A stretch of 64,000 nucleotides of DNA from Ferruginibacter sp. (GCF_028288465.1 NZ_JAQBNR010000002.1:1-64000); one strand, 5' to 3'. Counted from the first letter of the stretch, positions 35,311 through 45,047 are shown. Translations and numbers: made by a program. Notes: generated from the letters alone by a model not told the origin.

Positions 35311-36573
35311 TTATTTCAATATTTGAAATGAACTTCTGATTTTAACCCAGTCTATGTCGCAGATAAGAGGGGTTAATATAAAAGGAAGGAAAGTGGACCG
35401 GTATCGGACAATGGCGCCAATTACCGGGATGGTGTATCCAATAATAAGCAATACTGAAAACCCGAAAAAATATCCAAAAAAGATAAAAGGATCTTTGTCA
35501 ATTGTTTTATTTCTATAAAAAATAAATAACAGTACTAGTAACTGATAGCAAAAAAGCTCTATCGCCAAAGGAATTAACGAACCGGATAAATGAATGTCCG
35601 AAAAAGCTGGCCTCAGCAATACGTGATTCAATGCCTGCGGACTATTTAGGAGGAATCCCCTGAAGTTGGGCGGAAGTGAATCTACTTTAATATAAGTAGC
35701 CGCTGCGGGAAGATGGTTAAAAGCCCATTGCTTATTGGTTACTTTTTCAGGCAAATTTAAAGCTGGTGCCAGCAAGCCTGCACTAAAAAAGAGGATGGCC
35801 CCTGCTATATAAATAATAATAAAGGTTTTCAGCGCAGGGTATTTTTTAACTACGCAAACAATCCAGGCAAAAGCGGCCGGTAAAAAAGCCAGCAAAACAT
35901 AATTACGCTGCAAAAACATCAGGATAAGGGCCAAAAAAATGTACAATACCCTCTTCAAAGTAAATCCTGATATATGTATCGCCTGGTAAATATTGAAAAC
36001 AGCTATACCAATCGTAGCCAGTATGATACCATCCTTGTGAATAGTGCTGCTAAAAAATAATAGGGAGGGTAGTAAAAAACAGGTAACTACCAATAGATAT
36101 TGTCTGCCGGGATAAACAGTGTTAAAAACGCGGTACAATCCTATTGCACCAAAAAAGATAGCAGCGTTATAAAAAATTACATTTACATAATAATAACCAA
36201 AGGTAAAAATATCGCAGACAGATAAAAATTTAATGATGAGGTTACTGGTCAAATCATTCCAGTAAGAATTTGTTGAGCTAAACATGCCAGCATACCCAGT
36301 ACTGTAGCCCGATTGAAACATGTTGGTAAAATACTCGCCGGGATGTGTAAAAAGCAGGTGATATTCCAGCAGGCCCTCTTTATGAAATATAGCCGTATCA
36401 GCTACGCTGCTAATACCCAACAGTATCCAGGCATGCACACAACCCGTTACTACTTTCAGAATAAATAAACTGATTATAATTTTTGCAGACAGCCCGGAAT
36501 TAAGAATGAAACGGCTTTTGGTTAACAGCCATGAAAAAAGCAGCAGATAAATTAAAAATAAAACATAGCTCAA
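35311..36573 (-). CDS. Polytopic membrane protein of unknown function
   Basis: A 420-aa protein with about ten hydrophobic segments, starting 'SYVLFLIYLLLFSWLL'. 'LLPSLLFFSSTIHKDGIILATIGIAVF' recalls oligosaccharide polymerase or glycosyltransferase-C type membrane proteins of Bacteroidota, but no signature is firm. The start is TTG at 36573; an upstream ATG (frame +1) runs straight into TGA. Divergent from purL. Probably envelope glycan related; low certainty. Confidence 0.7.
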   Translation of the reverse strand: MSYVLFLIYLLLFSWLLTKSRFILNSGLSAKIIISLFILKVVTGCVHAWILLGISSVADTAIFHKEGLLEYHLLFTHPGEYFTNMFQSGYSTGYAGMFSSTNSYWNDLTSNLIIKFLSVCDIFTFGYYYVNVIFYNAAIFFGAIGLYRVFNTVYPGRQYLLVVTCFLLPSLLFFSSTIHKDGIILATIGIAVFNIYQAIHISGFTLKRVLYIFLALILMFLQRNYVLLAFLPAAFAWIVCVVKKYPALKTFIIIYIAGAILFFSAGLLAPALNLPEKVTNKQWAFNHLPAAATYIKVDSLPPNFRGFLLNSPQALNHVLLRPAFSDIHLSGSLIPLAIELFCYQLLVLLFIFYRNKTIDKDPFIFFGYFFGFSVLLIIGYTIPVIGAIVRYRSTFLPFILTPLICDIDWVKIRSSFQILK

Positions 36574-36674
36574 CCCTTCATTTTTTTAATGTGGGAAGTT
36601 AGTTAAAATAATAAATATTCATTGTAAGCTGAAAAAGAAATACTGGTTGTACTTTCGCACTTTCTACAAAAATT

Positions 36675-38912
36675 ATGGAAATAACAGTTTCAACCGCCAA
36701 CGAACTTCGCCTTACGGCAGAAGAATTTGAACTGATCAAACAAAAGATCGGTCGCACTCCAAACTTTAATGAGCTGTGTTGCTTCAGCGCCATGTGGAGC
36801 GAGCATTGCAGTTACAAGAACTCCATCAAGTGGTTAAAAACCCTGCCCCGTGACGGAGAAAAAATGCTTGTAAAAGCAGGTGAAGAAAATGCCGGCCTGA
36901 TGGATATTGGGGACGGTTACGGTGTAGTGTTTAAAATTGAAAGTCACAATCACCCAAGTGCCATTGAGCCTTTCCAGGGGGCGGCAACAGGTGTAGGTGG
37001 TATTCACCGCGATATATTTACCATGGGTGCAAGACCCATCGCTTCTTTAAATTCACTGAGGTTCGGCAATTTGGCCGAAGCTAAAACACAACATTTACTG
37101 GCTGGAGTTGTACACGGTATTGGTCATTACGGCAACTGCTTTGGCGTACCAACAGTTGGTGGCGAAATTTATTTTGAAGATTGTTATCATACCAACCCGC
37201 TGGTAAATGCCATGAGCGTGGGTATATTAAAAAATGGTACCACTATTTCTGCAACTGCTGAAGGAAACGGCAATCCCGTTTTTTTTGTAGGAAGCGCCAC
37301 CGGTAAAGATGGTATTGGCGGAGCATCTTTTGCATCTGCTAATATTACGGCCGACAGTGCTGAAGATTTACCTGCTGTTCAGGTAGGAGATCCTTTCCAG
37401 GAAAAGAAGTTACTCGAGGCTTGCCTGGAAGTAATCAAAACAGGTGCTATAGTAGGTATGCAGGATATGGGTGCGGCAGGAATTATTTGCTCTACCGCAG
37501 AAATGAGTGCCAAAGGAAATTCAGGCATGCGGATAGATCTGGATAAAGTACCCATGCGCCAGCAGAATATGAAAACATGGGAACTGCTGTTAAGCGAAAG
37601 CCAGGAACGGATGCTGATGGTGGTGCAAAAAGGCAAGGAGGCAGCCGTGCTGGAAGTATTTGAAAAATGGGATTTGCCCTGCAGCGAAATTGGAGAAGTA
37701 ACCGGTGACGGCCTGCTGAAATTTTATATGAATGGTATACTGGAAGCTGAACTACCCGCACAGGAACTGGTGTTGGGTGGCGGTGCACCACAATATGAAA
37801 GAGAATATAAAGAACCGGAATACCTGCAAAAAGTAAATGCTTTCGATGCTGGTTCCATCGCTGTTCCTTCCGACTTAAAAGCCATTGCTGAACAGCTGAT
37901 TCAAATACCAAATATAGCCAGCAAGCGCTGGGTTTATACACAATATGATAGTATGGTAGGTGCAGGTACAGCAAGTACCAATGCTCCAAGTGATGCTGCA
38001 ATTGTTGTGGCAAAACCAACCAACAAGGCATTGGCGCTTACAACAGATTGCAACAGCCGGTACACTTTTGCAGATCCCTACAAAGGGGCTATGATAGCCG
38101 TAGCAGAAGCTGCCCGCAATATCGTTTGCAGTGGTGGTGAACCGCTGGGTGTTACCAACTGCTTAAACTTTGGCAACCCTTATAACCCCGAAGTATATTA
38201 CCAGTTCGTGCATGCTATCAAGGGCATGGGTGCTGCCTGTATAAAATTCAATACGCCTGTAACCGGTGGTAATGTAAGTTTTTACAACCAGGCTCCTGAA
38301 GGACCTGTATACCCTACTCCTACTATCGGTATGGTGGGTGTATTAGACAGCGCTGATGATAAAATGACAATGAATTTTAAAACAGCTGGTGATGTAATTT
38401 ATATGATCGGAGTTAGCAGGGATGATATTAACTCTTCGGAATACCTGCATAAAATTCATGGAGTAGAATTTAGCCCGGCACCACATTTTGAGCTCGACGA
38501 AGAATTTAATTTACAACAAGCCATACAGCAACTGATCAAGGATAAATTGATTTTATCTGCACACGATGTCAGCGAAGGCGGTTTGTTTGTAACCCTAACT
38601 GAAAGCGGCTTTAACAATGATCTCGGTTATAATGTTACTACAAAAGAAGGCATTCGCAAAGACGCTTATCTTTTTGGTGAAGCGCAAAGCCGTGTAGTAG
38701 TTTCTGTTGCTGCAGACAAATCAGGTGCGGTTGAATCTTTATTATCTGCGGCAACAATTGGTTTTGAAAAGCTGGGTACTGTGACCGAAAGTGACATAAC
38801 AATTGACGGAGAAAATTGGGGCAGCTTCAGTAGTTGGAAATATAAATATGATAATGCCATCGGTAACCTGCTGGCGGGCCATGAAAGTGAACAGGCTTTA
38901 ACTGCCTTATAA
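36675..38912 (+). CDS. purL: Phosphoribosylformylglycinamidine synthase subunit PurL (short form)
   Basis: A 745-aa small-type FGAM synthase subunit for purine synthesis, which needs PurS and PurQ partners. Motifs include 'CCFSAMWSEHCSYKNS', 'VVFKIESHNHPSAIEPFQGAATGVGGIHRDIFTMGARP', 'GGEIYFEDCYHTNPLVNAM' and 'KFNTPVTGGNVSFYN'. purS lies at 49167-49412; purQ is not in the window. proC follows after 10 bp. A TACTTTCG box 24 bp before the ATG is a plausible -7 element. Confidence 0.97.
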   Translation: MEITVSTANELRLTAEEFELIKQKIGRTPNFNELCCFSAMWSEHCSYKNSIKWLKTLPRDGEKMLVKAGEENAGLMDIGDGYGVVFKIESHNHPSAIEPFQGAATGVGGIHRDIFTMGARPIASLNSLRFGNLAEAKTQHLLAGVVHGIGHYGNCFGVPTVGGEIYFEDCYHTNPLVNAMSVGILKNGTTISATAEGNGNPVFFVGSATGKDGIGGASFASANITADSAEDLPAVQVGDPFQEKKLLEACLEVIKTGAIVGMQDMGAAGIICSTAEMSAKGNSGMRIDLDKVPMRQQNMKTWELLLSESQERMLMVVQKGKEAAVLEVFEKWDLPCSEIGEVTGDGLLKFYMNGILEAELPAQELVLGGGAPQYEREYKEPEYLQKVNAFDAGSIAVPSDLKAIAEQLIQIPNIASKRWVYTQYDSMVGAGTASTNAPSDAAIVVAKPTNKALALTTDCNSRYTFADPYKGAMIAVAEAARNIVCSGGEPLGVTNCLNFGNPYNPEVYYQFVHAIKGMGAACIKFNTPVTGGNVSFYNQAPEGPVYPTPTIGMVGVLDSADDKMTMNFKTAGDVIYMIGVSRDDINSSEYLHKIHGVEFSPAPHFELDEEFNLQQAIQQLIKDKLILSAHDVSEGGLFVTLTESGFNNDLGYNVTTKEGIRKDAYLFGEAQSRVVVSVAADKSGAVESLLSAATIGFEKLGTVTESDITIDGENWGSFSSWKYKYDNAIGNLLAGHESEQALTAL

Positions 38913-38922
38913 AATAAATCCC

Positions 38923-39717
38923 ATGAGCAAAAAAATTGCCATTATCGGCGGAGGAAATTTAGGAACCGCTATCGCCGAAGGGTTGATCAAAAGTAAATTT
39001 TGTAAACCTTCGGATATAACGATTACAAAAAGAAACCTGGCCACTTTAAAAGAACTGGAAGGCAAAGGCGTGCACGTTACCAGCGATAATGCAGCAGCGG
39101 TACGCGGCAGTGAGCTGGTCATTCTTGCTATCAAACCGTTCCAGGTAAGCGATGTCGTAAATGGTTTTAAAAAAGAACTCACCGGCAAACATATGCTGGT
39201 ATCTGTTGTAACCGGTGTTGCTACCAGCGATATTGAAGGCATCATCAAAAAGAAATTGCCTGTCTTTCGGGCCATGCCCAATACGGCCATCGCCATACAG
39301 GAAAGCATCACCTGCATTAGTGTGAGCAATGCCACGGATGCACAGGCTGCCTATGTAAAAGACCTGTTTACCAACCTCGGTAAAGTAGCCATGATTGATG
39401 AAAAATTAATGGATGCCGCCACCGTGCTGGGTGCATGTGGTACCGCCTTTGCCATGCGGTACATTCGCGCCAATATACAAGGCGGTATTGAAATTGGTTT
39501 TGATGCAGTAACAGCCAACCTGATTGCTGCACAAACCGTAAAAGGAGCTGCGGAATTACTACTGCAGAAGGGCACGCATCCAGAGCAGGAAATTGACAAG
39601 GTAACTACGCCAAAAGGCTGTACCATCGCCGGTTTAAACGAAATGGAACACCAGGGTTTCAGTTCTTCTTTAATAAAAGGTATTGCTACCAGTTACAATA
39701 AAATCGTAAAGGGATAA
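38923..39717 (+). CDS. proC: Pyrroline-5-carboxylate reductase
   Basis: A 264-aa enzyme making proline with NAD(P)H. N-terminal Rossmann motif 'KKIAIIGGGNLGTAIAEGLI', then 'LAIKPFQVSDVV', 'FRAMPNTAIAIQES', and the C-terminal dimer-domain signature 'VTTPKGCTIAGLNEME'. Located 10 bp behind purL, so co-transcribed. Confidence 0.95.
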   Translation: MSKKIAIIGGGNLGTAIAEGLIKSKFCKPSDITITKRNLATLKELEGKGVHVTSDNAAAVRGSELVILAIKPFQVSDVVNGFKKELTGKHMLVSVVTGVATSDIEGIIKKKLPVFRAMPNTAIAIQESITCISVSNATDAQAAYVKDLFTNLGKVAMIDEKLMDAATVLGACGTAFAMRYIRANIQGGIEIGFDAVTANLIAAQTVKGAAELLLQKGTHPEQEIDKVTTPKGCTIAGLNEMEHQGFSSSLIKGIATSYNKIVKG

Positions 39718-39758
39718 AATACTTTGGTTTCTAACTACAAAAAAAAGAAAAGGAATTG

Positions 39759-40850
39759 TTATCGGGCCGCCCTGCGATAAAGATAGTAGGCTATAAAACC
39801 AAAAACTATATTTGGCACCCATGCCGCAAGGAGTGGCGTAAAATTTCCTTTGGTGGCAAACACCAGCGCAAAGCGCCCAAATAAAATATACAAAACGCTC
39901 AGTAAAACGCCTACTGCTAAATGAAAGCCGCTTCCGCCCCTCACTTTACGGGAGGAGAGCGATACGCCGATAATAGTTAAAATAATCACAGAAGCCGGAA
40001 TGGCATCCCTGCTGTATCGCTCCACCAGCAAAGAATTAATATCTTCAGACCCCCTTATTTTTTCCATTTTTATCATGTAGTTCAATTCGGGGGTTGCCAA
40101 ACGATCTTTTAGATATTCATCCCGGCGCAGGTCCATCGGTTTAAAATTGTATCCTACCAAAAGCGATGTATTATGTCTCAAGCTTTCTTTATCTCCTTCA
40201 AATGTTCTTTGCTCTACATTAGTGAGTTTCCATTTTCTCGTGGCAGTATCCCAGCTGATATTTTCGCAACGTAAATTGTACACCAATTCATTTTTCTTAA
40301 ATTCCTGTATAAAAAAATTGGAGCCGGTCTTACTAGTCGTGTCATAACTACGCAAACCAGCATAAGTGTTGGCATCCATCCGAAAATAGAAGTTCTGCAT
40401 AAAGGCTTTATTTTCATTTCCGCCAAAATTTACATCTATATATTTTGCCTGGAACACGCCCCATTTGGTATTGGCATTCGGCAGTACAAACTGGTATGCA
40501 AGCCACAATATGCCCGCCAGCAAAAAACTACCAATCCAATAGGGAACCAAAAAACGCCTGAAACTTACGCCACTGCTAAGGATAGCAATTACTTCTGAGC
40601 GGTCGGCCATTTTTGCCGTAAAAAATATTACTGCAATAAAAACAAATAAAGGAAACAGCATGGCGTCAATACGCGGAATAAAACCAAAATGATAATCCCT
40701 GATAATGATCCAAAGCGGCAATCCCGACTTATGAAAATCATCCGTTTTTTCGCTGGTATCAATCACCACCACTATTACTGTAAATAGTATGAGGCAAAAA
40801 ACAAAAGTCGTTAAAAAATTTTTTAGTATAAACTTATCTAGCTTTTTCAT
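39759..40850 (-). CDS. LptF/LptG-family lipopolysaccharide export permease
   Basis: A 363-aa YjgP/YjgQ-type permease: 'KLDKFILKNFLTTFVFCLILFTVIVVVID' (helix 1), three helices before and three after a periplasmic beta-jellyroll domain ('FYFRMDANTYAGLRSYD...'), ending 'WVPNIVFGFIAYYLYRRA'. It moves LPS from the inner membrane toward the LptA bridge together with LptB and a second permease. Whether it is LptF or LptG cannot be settled by eye. A minus-strand TAGTTTTG box stands 11 bp before the ATG. Confidence 0.88.
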   Translation of the reverse strand: MKKLDKFILKNFLTTFVFCLILFTVIVVVIDTSEKTDDFHKSGLPLWIIIRDYHFGFIPRIDAMLFPLFVFIAVIFFTAKMADRSEVIAILSSGVSFRRFLVPYWIGSFLLAGILWLAYQFVLPNANTKWGVFQAKYIDVNFGGNENKAFMQNFYFRMDANTYAGLRSYDTTSKTGSNFFIQEFKKNELVYNLRCENISWDTATRKWKLTNVEQRTFEGDKESLRHNTSLLVGYNFKPMDLRRDEYLKDRLATPELNYMIKMEKIRGSEDINSLLVERYSRDAIPASVIILTIIGVSLSSRKVRGGSGFHLAVGVLLSVLYILFGRFALVFATKGNFTPLLAAWVPNIVFGFIAYYLYRRAAR

Positions 40851-40861
40851 TTCGGTTGGCG

Positions 40862-40869
40862 CAAAACTA
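40862..40869 (-). promoter_or_regulatory. Putative -7 box of the LptF/G gene
   Basis: On the minus strand TAGTTTTG fits TAnnTTTG exactly and lies 11 bp upstream of the ATG at 40850, implying a very short leader. Confidence 0.4.
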
Positions 40870-40929
40870 ACTTAAAACCAGCAGGCAGTAAAATGCAGGC
40901 AGTAAAGTTTTGTGAAATATTAGCGGCAT

Positions 40930-40964
40930 AAAAAAAAGGAACAGCAATTAAGCTGCTCCTTTTA
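40930..40964 (-). terminator. Intrinsic terminator of the OmpA-like gene
   Basis: Minus strand AAAGGAGCAGC-TTAATT-GCTGTTCCTTTTTTTT: an 11-bp stem with one mismatch followed by a T-run, 16 bp beyond the stop codon at 40981. Confidence 0.88.
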
Positions 40965-40980
40965 AAAATGCATTGGTTAT

Positions 40981-41691
40981 TTACTCAATTATTTTCACTT
41001 CGGTCCGGCGATTGAGCGCCCTGCCTTCAGCAGTTGTATTTTCAGCAATTGGTACCGTCATCCCATAGCCTTTGGAAGTAACTCTTTCCGGTGCAATACC
41101 CTTGGTTAAAAGATAAGCCCTTACTGTATTTGCACGGTTGCCAGATAAAATCATATTGGCATCCGGCTTTCCTACATTGTCGGTGTGCCCGCCCACTTCA
41201 ATTTTTTCATCCTCTTTTCTTTTCAGGTATTCTACCAGTTCATCCAGTACTGTATAAGCTTCGGGTTGCAACGTGGCTTTGCCAGTTTCAAATGTACAAT
41301 TATCCAGCACAAAAGATTTCGGCGCCTCAAACTGTATATCCACGTTAAAAGGGTTTTTGTAGTACTGGTTATCTTTTAAGGCAGGTATATCAAGTACATT
41401 GTAACTGGTAGAATCATGAAATCCTAAAATATAAATATCATATTTGCTTCCGTTGGGAAGCCGCAGAGAAAATTTGCCCGTAGAATCTGATAGCCCCTGG
41501 AACTCAGTTCCGTTGGCACGGCTTTTAAAAACCACTATTTCACTGGCAAGCAGGTTACCACTTTTTGCATCTGATATCGTAACATTTACCGGTGCATCTT
41601 TAGGCAAATTCATTGGCGCCGCCGGCACTTGTGCCATCACAGCAAAAGGAATTGCCATTGCTATCAGTAAATAATAAAATTGTTTTGCCAT
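40981..41691 (-). CDS. OmpA-family peptidoglycan-associated protein
   Basis: About 236 aa from ATG 41691; the track's extra 18 residues do not fit the signal peptide 'MAKQFYYLLIAMAIPFAVMAQ'. Residues about 30-120 form a carboxypeptidase-regulatory-like beta-sandwich ('PVNVTISDAKSGNLLASEIVVFKS'). The C-terminal OmpA domain has 'EKIEVGGHTDNVGKPDANMILSGNRANTVRAYLLTKGI' (peptidoglycan-binding Asp/Arg). It anchors the outer membrane to the cell wall. A terminator follows. Confidence 0.92.
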   Translation of the reverse strand: MAKQFYYLLIAMAIPFAVMAQVPAAPMNLPKDAPVNVTISDAKSGNLLASEIVVFKSRANGTEFQGLSDSTGKFSLRLPNGSKYDIYILGFHDSTSYNVLDIPALKDNQYYKNPFNVDIQFEAPKSFVLDNCTFETGKATLQPEAYTVLDELVEYLKRKEDEKIEVGGHTDNVGKPDANMILSGNRANTVRAYLLTKGIAPERVTSKGYGMTVPIAENTTAEGRALNRRTEVKIIE

Positions 41692-41801
41692 CCTGAAGTT
41701 GATTTGATTATCCTTTAAAGATAATTTTTTTGGTATACGCTCCAAAAACTCAATTATTGTGTAACATACCTTGTTTTTTTACAACTCAATTGCAAATTAT
41801 T

Positions 41802-41849
41802 TTGGTCCGGGCTAAGAAGCAATGTGGTGCATTGTTGCATCGCCCTCTT
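41802..41849. repeat. Dispersed 49-bp repeat, copy B
   Basis: TTGGTCCGGGCTAAGAAGCAATGTGGTGCATTGTTGCATCGCCCTCTT matches copy A at 6845-6893. It lies between the OmpA-like gene start and the tgt stop. The rest of 41692-41895 has no gene. Confidence 0.7.
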
Positions 41850-41895
41850 ATACCGCATTGCAAATATTAGCTTTTATTAAAGCGGGTCTGGACAA

Positions 41896-43035
41896 TTATA
41901 GCCGGTGCTGCAATTGTACAACCATGGCTTCTTTCCAGCTTTTAAAATCGCCCGCTGCAATATGGTTGCGGGCCTCGGTTACCAGCCAGAGATAAAATGC
42001 CAGGTTATGCACACTTGCAATGGTAAGACCAAGGTATTCTTTAGATTTCATTAAATGCCTTAAATAACTTTTTGTGTAGTAGTTGCTCATTTCGCAATCA
42101 ATACCATCATCAATGGATGAAAAGTCTTTTTCCCATTTCTTATTGTCGATATTGATAATTCCCTTGCTGGTAAATAGCATGGCGTTGCGCCCGTTGCGGG
42201 TAGGCATTACGCAGTCAAACATATCAACCCCCAGCGCTATACATTCCAGTATATTCCAGGGAGTGCCCACGCCCATCAGGTAACGCGGTTTTTGTACTGG
42301 TAAAATATCGCAGCAATGCTCCGTAAATTCATACATCATTTCCATCGGCTCGCCCACGCTCAGTCCGCCAATTGCATTGCCTGAAGCATTTTGCGAGGCG
42401 ATAAATTCTGCTGATGCCGTTCGCAGATCTTTATAAATGCTGCCTTGTATAATCGGGAATAAATTCTGCGTATAGCCGTATCTGTCAGGTGTTTCATTGA
42501 AACGGGTAAAGCACCGTTGCAGCCAGCGATGTGTGAGTTCCATACTTTTTTTTGCATAGACATATTCACTTGGGTAAGGCGGACATTCGTCAAAAGCCAT
42601 AATAATATCTCCGCCTATAATACGCTGAATGTCCATTACTTTTTCCGGGCTAAACAAATGTTTGCTGCCATCAATATGGCTCTGAAACAAAGCACCTTCT
42701 TCAGTCAATTTCCTGTTATTGGCCAGCGAGAAAACCTGGTAACCGCCGCTGTCGGTTAATATGGGTTTATGCCAGCCGTTAAACTGGTGCAACCCGCCTG
42801 CAGCTTCCAGTACTTCCAGGCCTGGCCGCAGATATAAATGATAAGTATTGCCCAAAATAATCTGCGCTTTTACTTCGGTGTTTAATTGTTGCTGGGTTAC
42901 TGCTTTTACACTGCCAGCTGTACCAACAGGCATAAAGATGGGTGTTAATATTTCTCCATGATCTGTTGTTATCCTTCCTGTTCTCGCTTTTGTTGCGGAA
43001 TCTGTATGCTGTAATTCAAATTGCAGTGCTGCCAT
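41896..43035 (-). CDS. tgt: tRNA-guanine transglycosylase, zinc site apparently reduced
   Basis: About 379 aa from ATG 43035 (the track adds 12 residues). It exchanges guanine-34 for preQ1 in queuosine tRNAs. Catalytic parts are intact: 'ILTDSGGYQVFSL' (first Asp), 'GGLSVGEP', and 'VDMFDCVMPTRNGRNA' (nucleophile Asp). The zinc motif, normally CxCxxC...H, reads 'DCEMSNYYTKSYLRHL...SVHNLAFY': only the middle Cys and the His remain. This may be a clade feature. A minus-strand TAATTTTG box (43069-43076) precedes the start. Confidence 0.94.
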   Translation of the reverse strand: MAALQFELQHTDSATKARTGRITTDHGEILTPIFMPVGTAGSVKAVTQQQLNTEVKAQIILGNTYHLYLRPGLEVLEAAGGLHQFNGWHKPILTDSGGYQVFSLANNRKLTEEGALFQSHIDGSKHLFSPEKVMDIQRIIGGDIIMAFDECPPYPSEYVYAKKSMELTHRWLQRCFTRFNETPDRYGYTQNLFPIIQGSIYKDLRTASAEFIASQNASGNAIGGLSVGEPMEMMYEFTEHCCDILPVQKPRYLMGVGTPWNILECIALGVDMFDCVMPTRNGRNAMLFTSKGIINIDNKKWEKDFSSIDDGIDCEMSNYYTKSYLRHLMKSKEYLGLTIASVHNLAFYLWLVTEARNHIAAGDFKSWKEAMVVQLQHRL

Positions 43036-43068
43036 AAAAAAGCCATTTTGCCCAAACCGGGTGGCAGG

Positions 43069-43076
43069 CAAAATTA
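43069..43076 (-). promoter_or_regulatory. Putative -7 box of tgt
   Basis: Minus strand TAATTTTG, matching TAnnTTTG, 33 bp before the tgt ATG. Confidence 0.35.
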
Positions 43077-43239
43077 TTGTTTATTGATACATTAAATACA
43101 CCAGCTAATAATATGGGCTGTTTATAACTTCGTTGTATATCAACGGTCTTATACTTTTTTCGAATTTTATAAATCCAAGACAGAATATCGGGCGAATTAT
43201 TTATCCTTGCCCGCCATGTTTCAACACTTATTTTAGTAT

Positions 43240-43247
43240 TACTTTTG
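43240..43247 (+). promoter_or_regulatory. Putative -7 box of the GT2 gene
   Basis: TACTTTTG matches TAnnTTTG and lies only 5 bp before the ATG at 43253. This supports that start over the longer track ORF (43133) and suggests an almost leaderless transcript. Confidence 0.45.
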
Positions 43248-43252
43248 CGCTT

Positions 43253-44386
43253 ATGAACCTTAACCAACTGTTAATGCACTGGCACGGCATTATTTTTATT
43301 ATATTTTGTGCCATTGCTTTTATTCAGCTATTTTATTACCTTTTTTTCTTTACCAGGCTCGCATCCTACAAACCAACTGCCGGGCAATACATTCAAAAAA
43401 ATCCGGTTTCGGTAATTATTTGTGCAAGGGATGAAGCGGCTAATCTTGCAAAAAATTTACCCGGAGCCCTGGTGCAAAAGTACCCGGTTAACCATGAAGT
43501 GATTGTGGTGGATGATAACTCTTTTGATGACAGCAGGTACCTGCTGGAGGAATTTGAAAAGACGTTTCGCCAACTGCATGTTATTGAGCTGAAGCAGGAA
43601 GCAAAGATGATCACCGGAAAAAAATTTCCGTTAAGCATTGGCATTAAAACAGCCAAACACGAAATTGTTTTACTGACAGATGCCGATTGCGTACCCGCCA
43701 CCGAAAACTGGATAGAAGGAATGCAGCAAACGTACGACGACAATACTGAAATTGTATTGGGTTATGGTGCCTATTACAAAAAAAAGGGGGTCTTGAATAA
43801 ACTGGTGAGATGGGAAACATTCCACACCGCCCTGCAATATTTTACCTACGCCCTGGCTGGTGTTCCCTACATGGGCGTGGGCAGAAATTTGAGTTATAAA
43901 AAGACAATCTTTTTCAGGCACAAAGGCTTTTCATCTCACAACAATATACCCAGCGGCGATGATGATCTTTTTATCAACATTGCAGCGAACAAATTCAATA
44001 CAAAGATTAATATTGATCCGGAAACTTTTACCTTAAGCGAGCCGGTGAATACCTGGCCCAGCTGGATAAAACAAAAGAACCGCCATTACACAACAGGAAA
44101 GTATTACAAGCCATTGCACAAATTCCTATTGGGTCTTTACTCGTTTTCCCATTTTATCTTTTTCCCTTTACTGGTAGTAAGCTGCATCGTTTTCAGCTGG
44201 AAGCTGAGCCTGCTGGTATTTGGTATTCGCTTTATAACTCAGTTATTTGTATTTTATCCTGCCATGAAAAAGTTGCAGGAACAAGACCTTTATAGCTGGT
44301 TACTATTTTTTGATATCTGGATGTTTTTTCATTACCTGCTGTTTTCAGTGGCCTTAATAAAAAAACCAAAACAGGCCTGGAATTAA
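43253..44386 (+). CDS. Family 2 glycosyltransferase, membrane-bound
   Basis: About 377 aa from ATG 43253. An N-terminal helix 'IIFIIFCAIAFIQLFYYLFFF' is followed by a GT-A domain: 'VSVIICARDEAANL', 'VIVVDDNSFDDS' (nucleotide-binding DD), 'IVLLTDADCVP' (metal-binding DxD-like), and 'SGDDDLFINIAA'/'KQKNRHYTTGKYY' (QxxRW-like region). Two or three C-terminal helices follow. It adds sugars to an envelope lipid or polysaccharide; the substrate is unknown. rsmG follows after 46 bp. Confidence 0.9.
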   Translation: MNLNQLLMHWHGIIFIIFCAIAFIQLFYYLFFFTRLASYKPTAGQYIQKNPVSVIICARDEAANLAKNLPGALVQKYPVNHEVIVVDDNSFDDSRYLLEEFEKTFRQLHVIELKQEAKMITGKKFPLSIGIKTAKHEIVLLTDADCVPATENWIEGMQQTYDDNTEIVLGYGAYYKKKGVLNKLVRWETFHTALQYFTYALAGVPYMGVGRNLSYKKTIFFRHKGFSSHNNIPSGDDDLFINIAANKFNTKINIDPETFTLSEPVNTWPSWIKQKNRHYTTGKYYKPLHKFLLGLYSFSHFIFFPLLVVSCIVFSWKLSLLVFGIRFITQLFVFYPAMKKLQEQDLYSWLLFFDIWMFFHYLLFSVALIKKPKQAWN

Positions 44387-44432
44387 AAACATTTTAGCAC
44401 TATAAAAATTAAGGGAATTTATCTTTTTTAAC

Positions 44433-45047
44433 ATGGATACAATCACCAACTATTTCGCCGATTTTACAGAAGAGCAGCTGCAGCAATTTGCCGCTTTGAA
44501 AGATTTATATAAAGAATGGAACGAGAAAATCAATGTCATTTCCCGCAAGGATATTGATAATTTTTACGAGCACCATGTATTGCATTCTCTCGCAATAGCA
44601 ACCCAGTTTGAGTTTAAAGCTGGCAGTGAAATTATGGATCTCGGCAGTGGTGGCGGATTTCCGGGAGTACCGTTGGCTATTTTTTTCCCCGATACTCAAT
44701 TTCACCTGGTAGACAGCATCAATAAAAAATTAAAAGTGGCTAATGAAATTGCCGCTGCTATTGGTCTTAAAAACCTGTCAGTACAACATACAAGGGCAGA
44801 AGATATTAAGAACAGAAAATTTGATGTAGTGGTATCGAGGGCAGTAGCGCCGTTAAAAGATTTATGGTGGTGGGCAAAACCACTTTTAAAAAAGGGAGTA
44901 TCGCCTAATGGGCTTATTTGCCTTAAGGGAGGAGACCTTACGCAAGAGATATCCGAAAGCAAATGCAGGCCAAGGGTTTGGGAAATTGATAAAATTTTTA
45001 CTGAACCTTTCTTTAAAGAAAAATTTTTACTGCATGTTCCGTTATAA
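44433..45047 (+). CDS. rsmG: 16S rRNA (guanine527-N7)-methyltransferase
   Basis: A 204-aa GidB/RsmG methyltransferase: 'YKEWNEKINVISRKDIDNFYEHHVLHSLAI' (family N-terminus), SAM-binding 'IMDLGSGGGFPGVPLAIFFPDTQFHLVDS', and 'VVSRAVAPLKDLWWWAKPLL'. It methylates G527 of 16S rRNA. Probably transcribed with the preceding glycosyltransferase. Confidence 0.95.
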   Translation: MDTITNYFADFTEEQLQQFAALKDLYKEWNEKINVISRKDIDNFYEHHVLHSLAIATQFEFKAGSEIMDLGSGGGFPGVPLAIFFPDTQFHLVDSINKKLKVANEIAAAIGLKNLSVQHTRAEDIKNRKFDVVVSRAVAPLKDLWWWAKPLLKKGVSPNGLICLKGGDLTQEISESKCRPRVWEIDKIFTEPFFKEKFLLHVPL

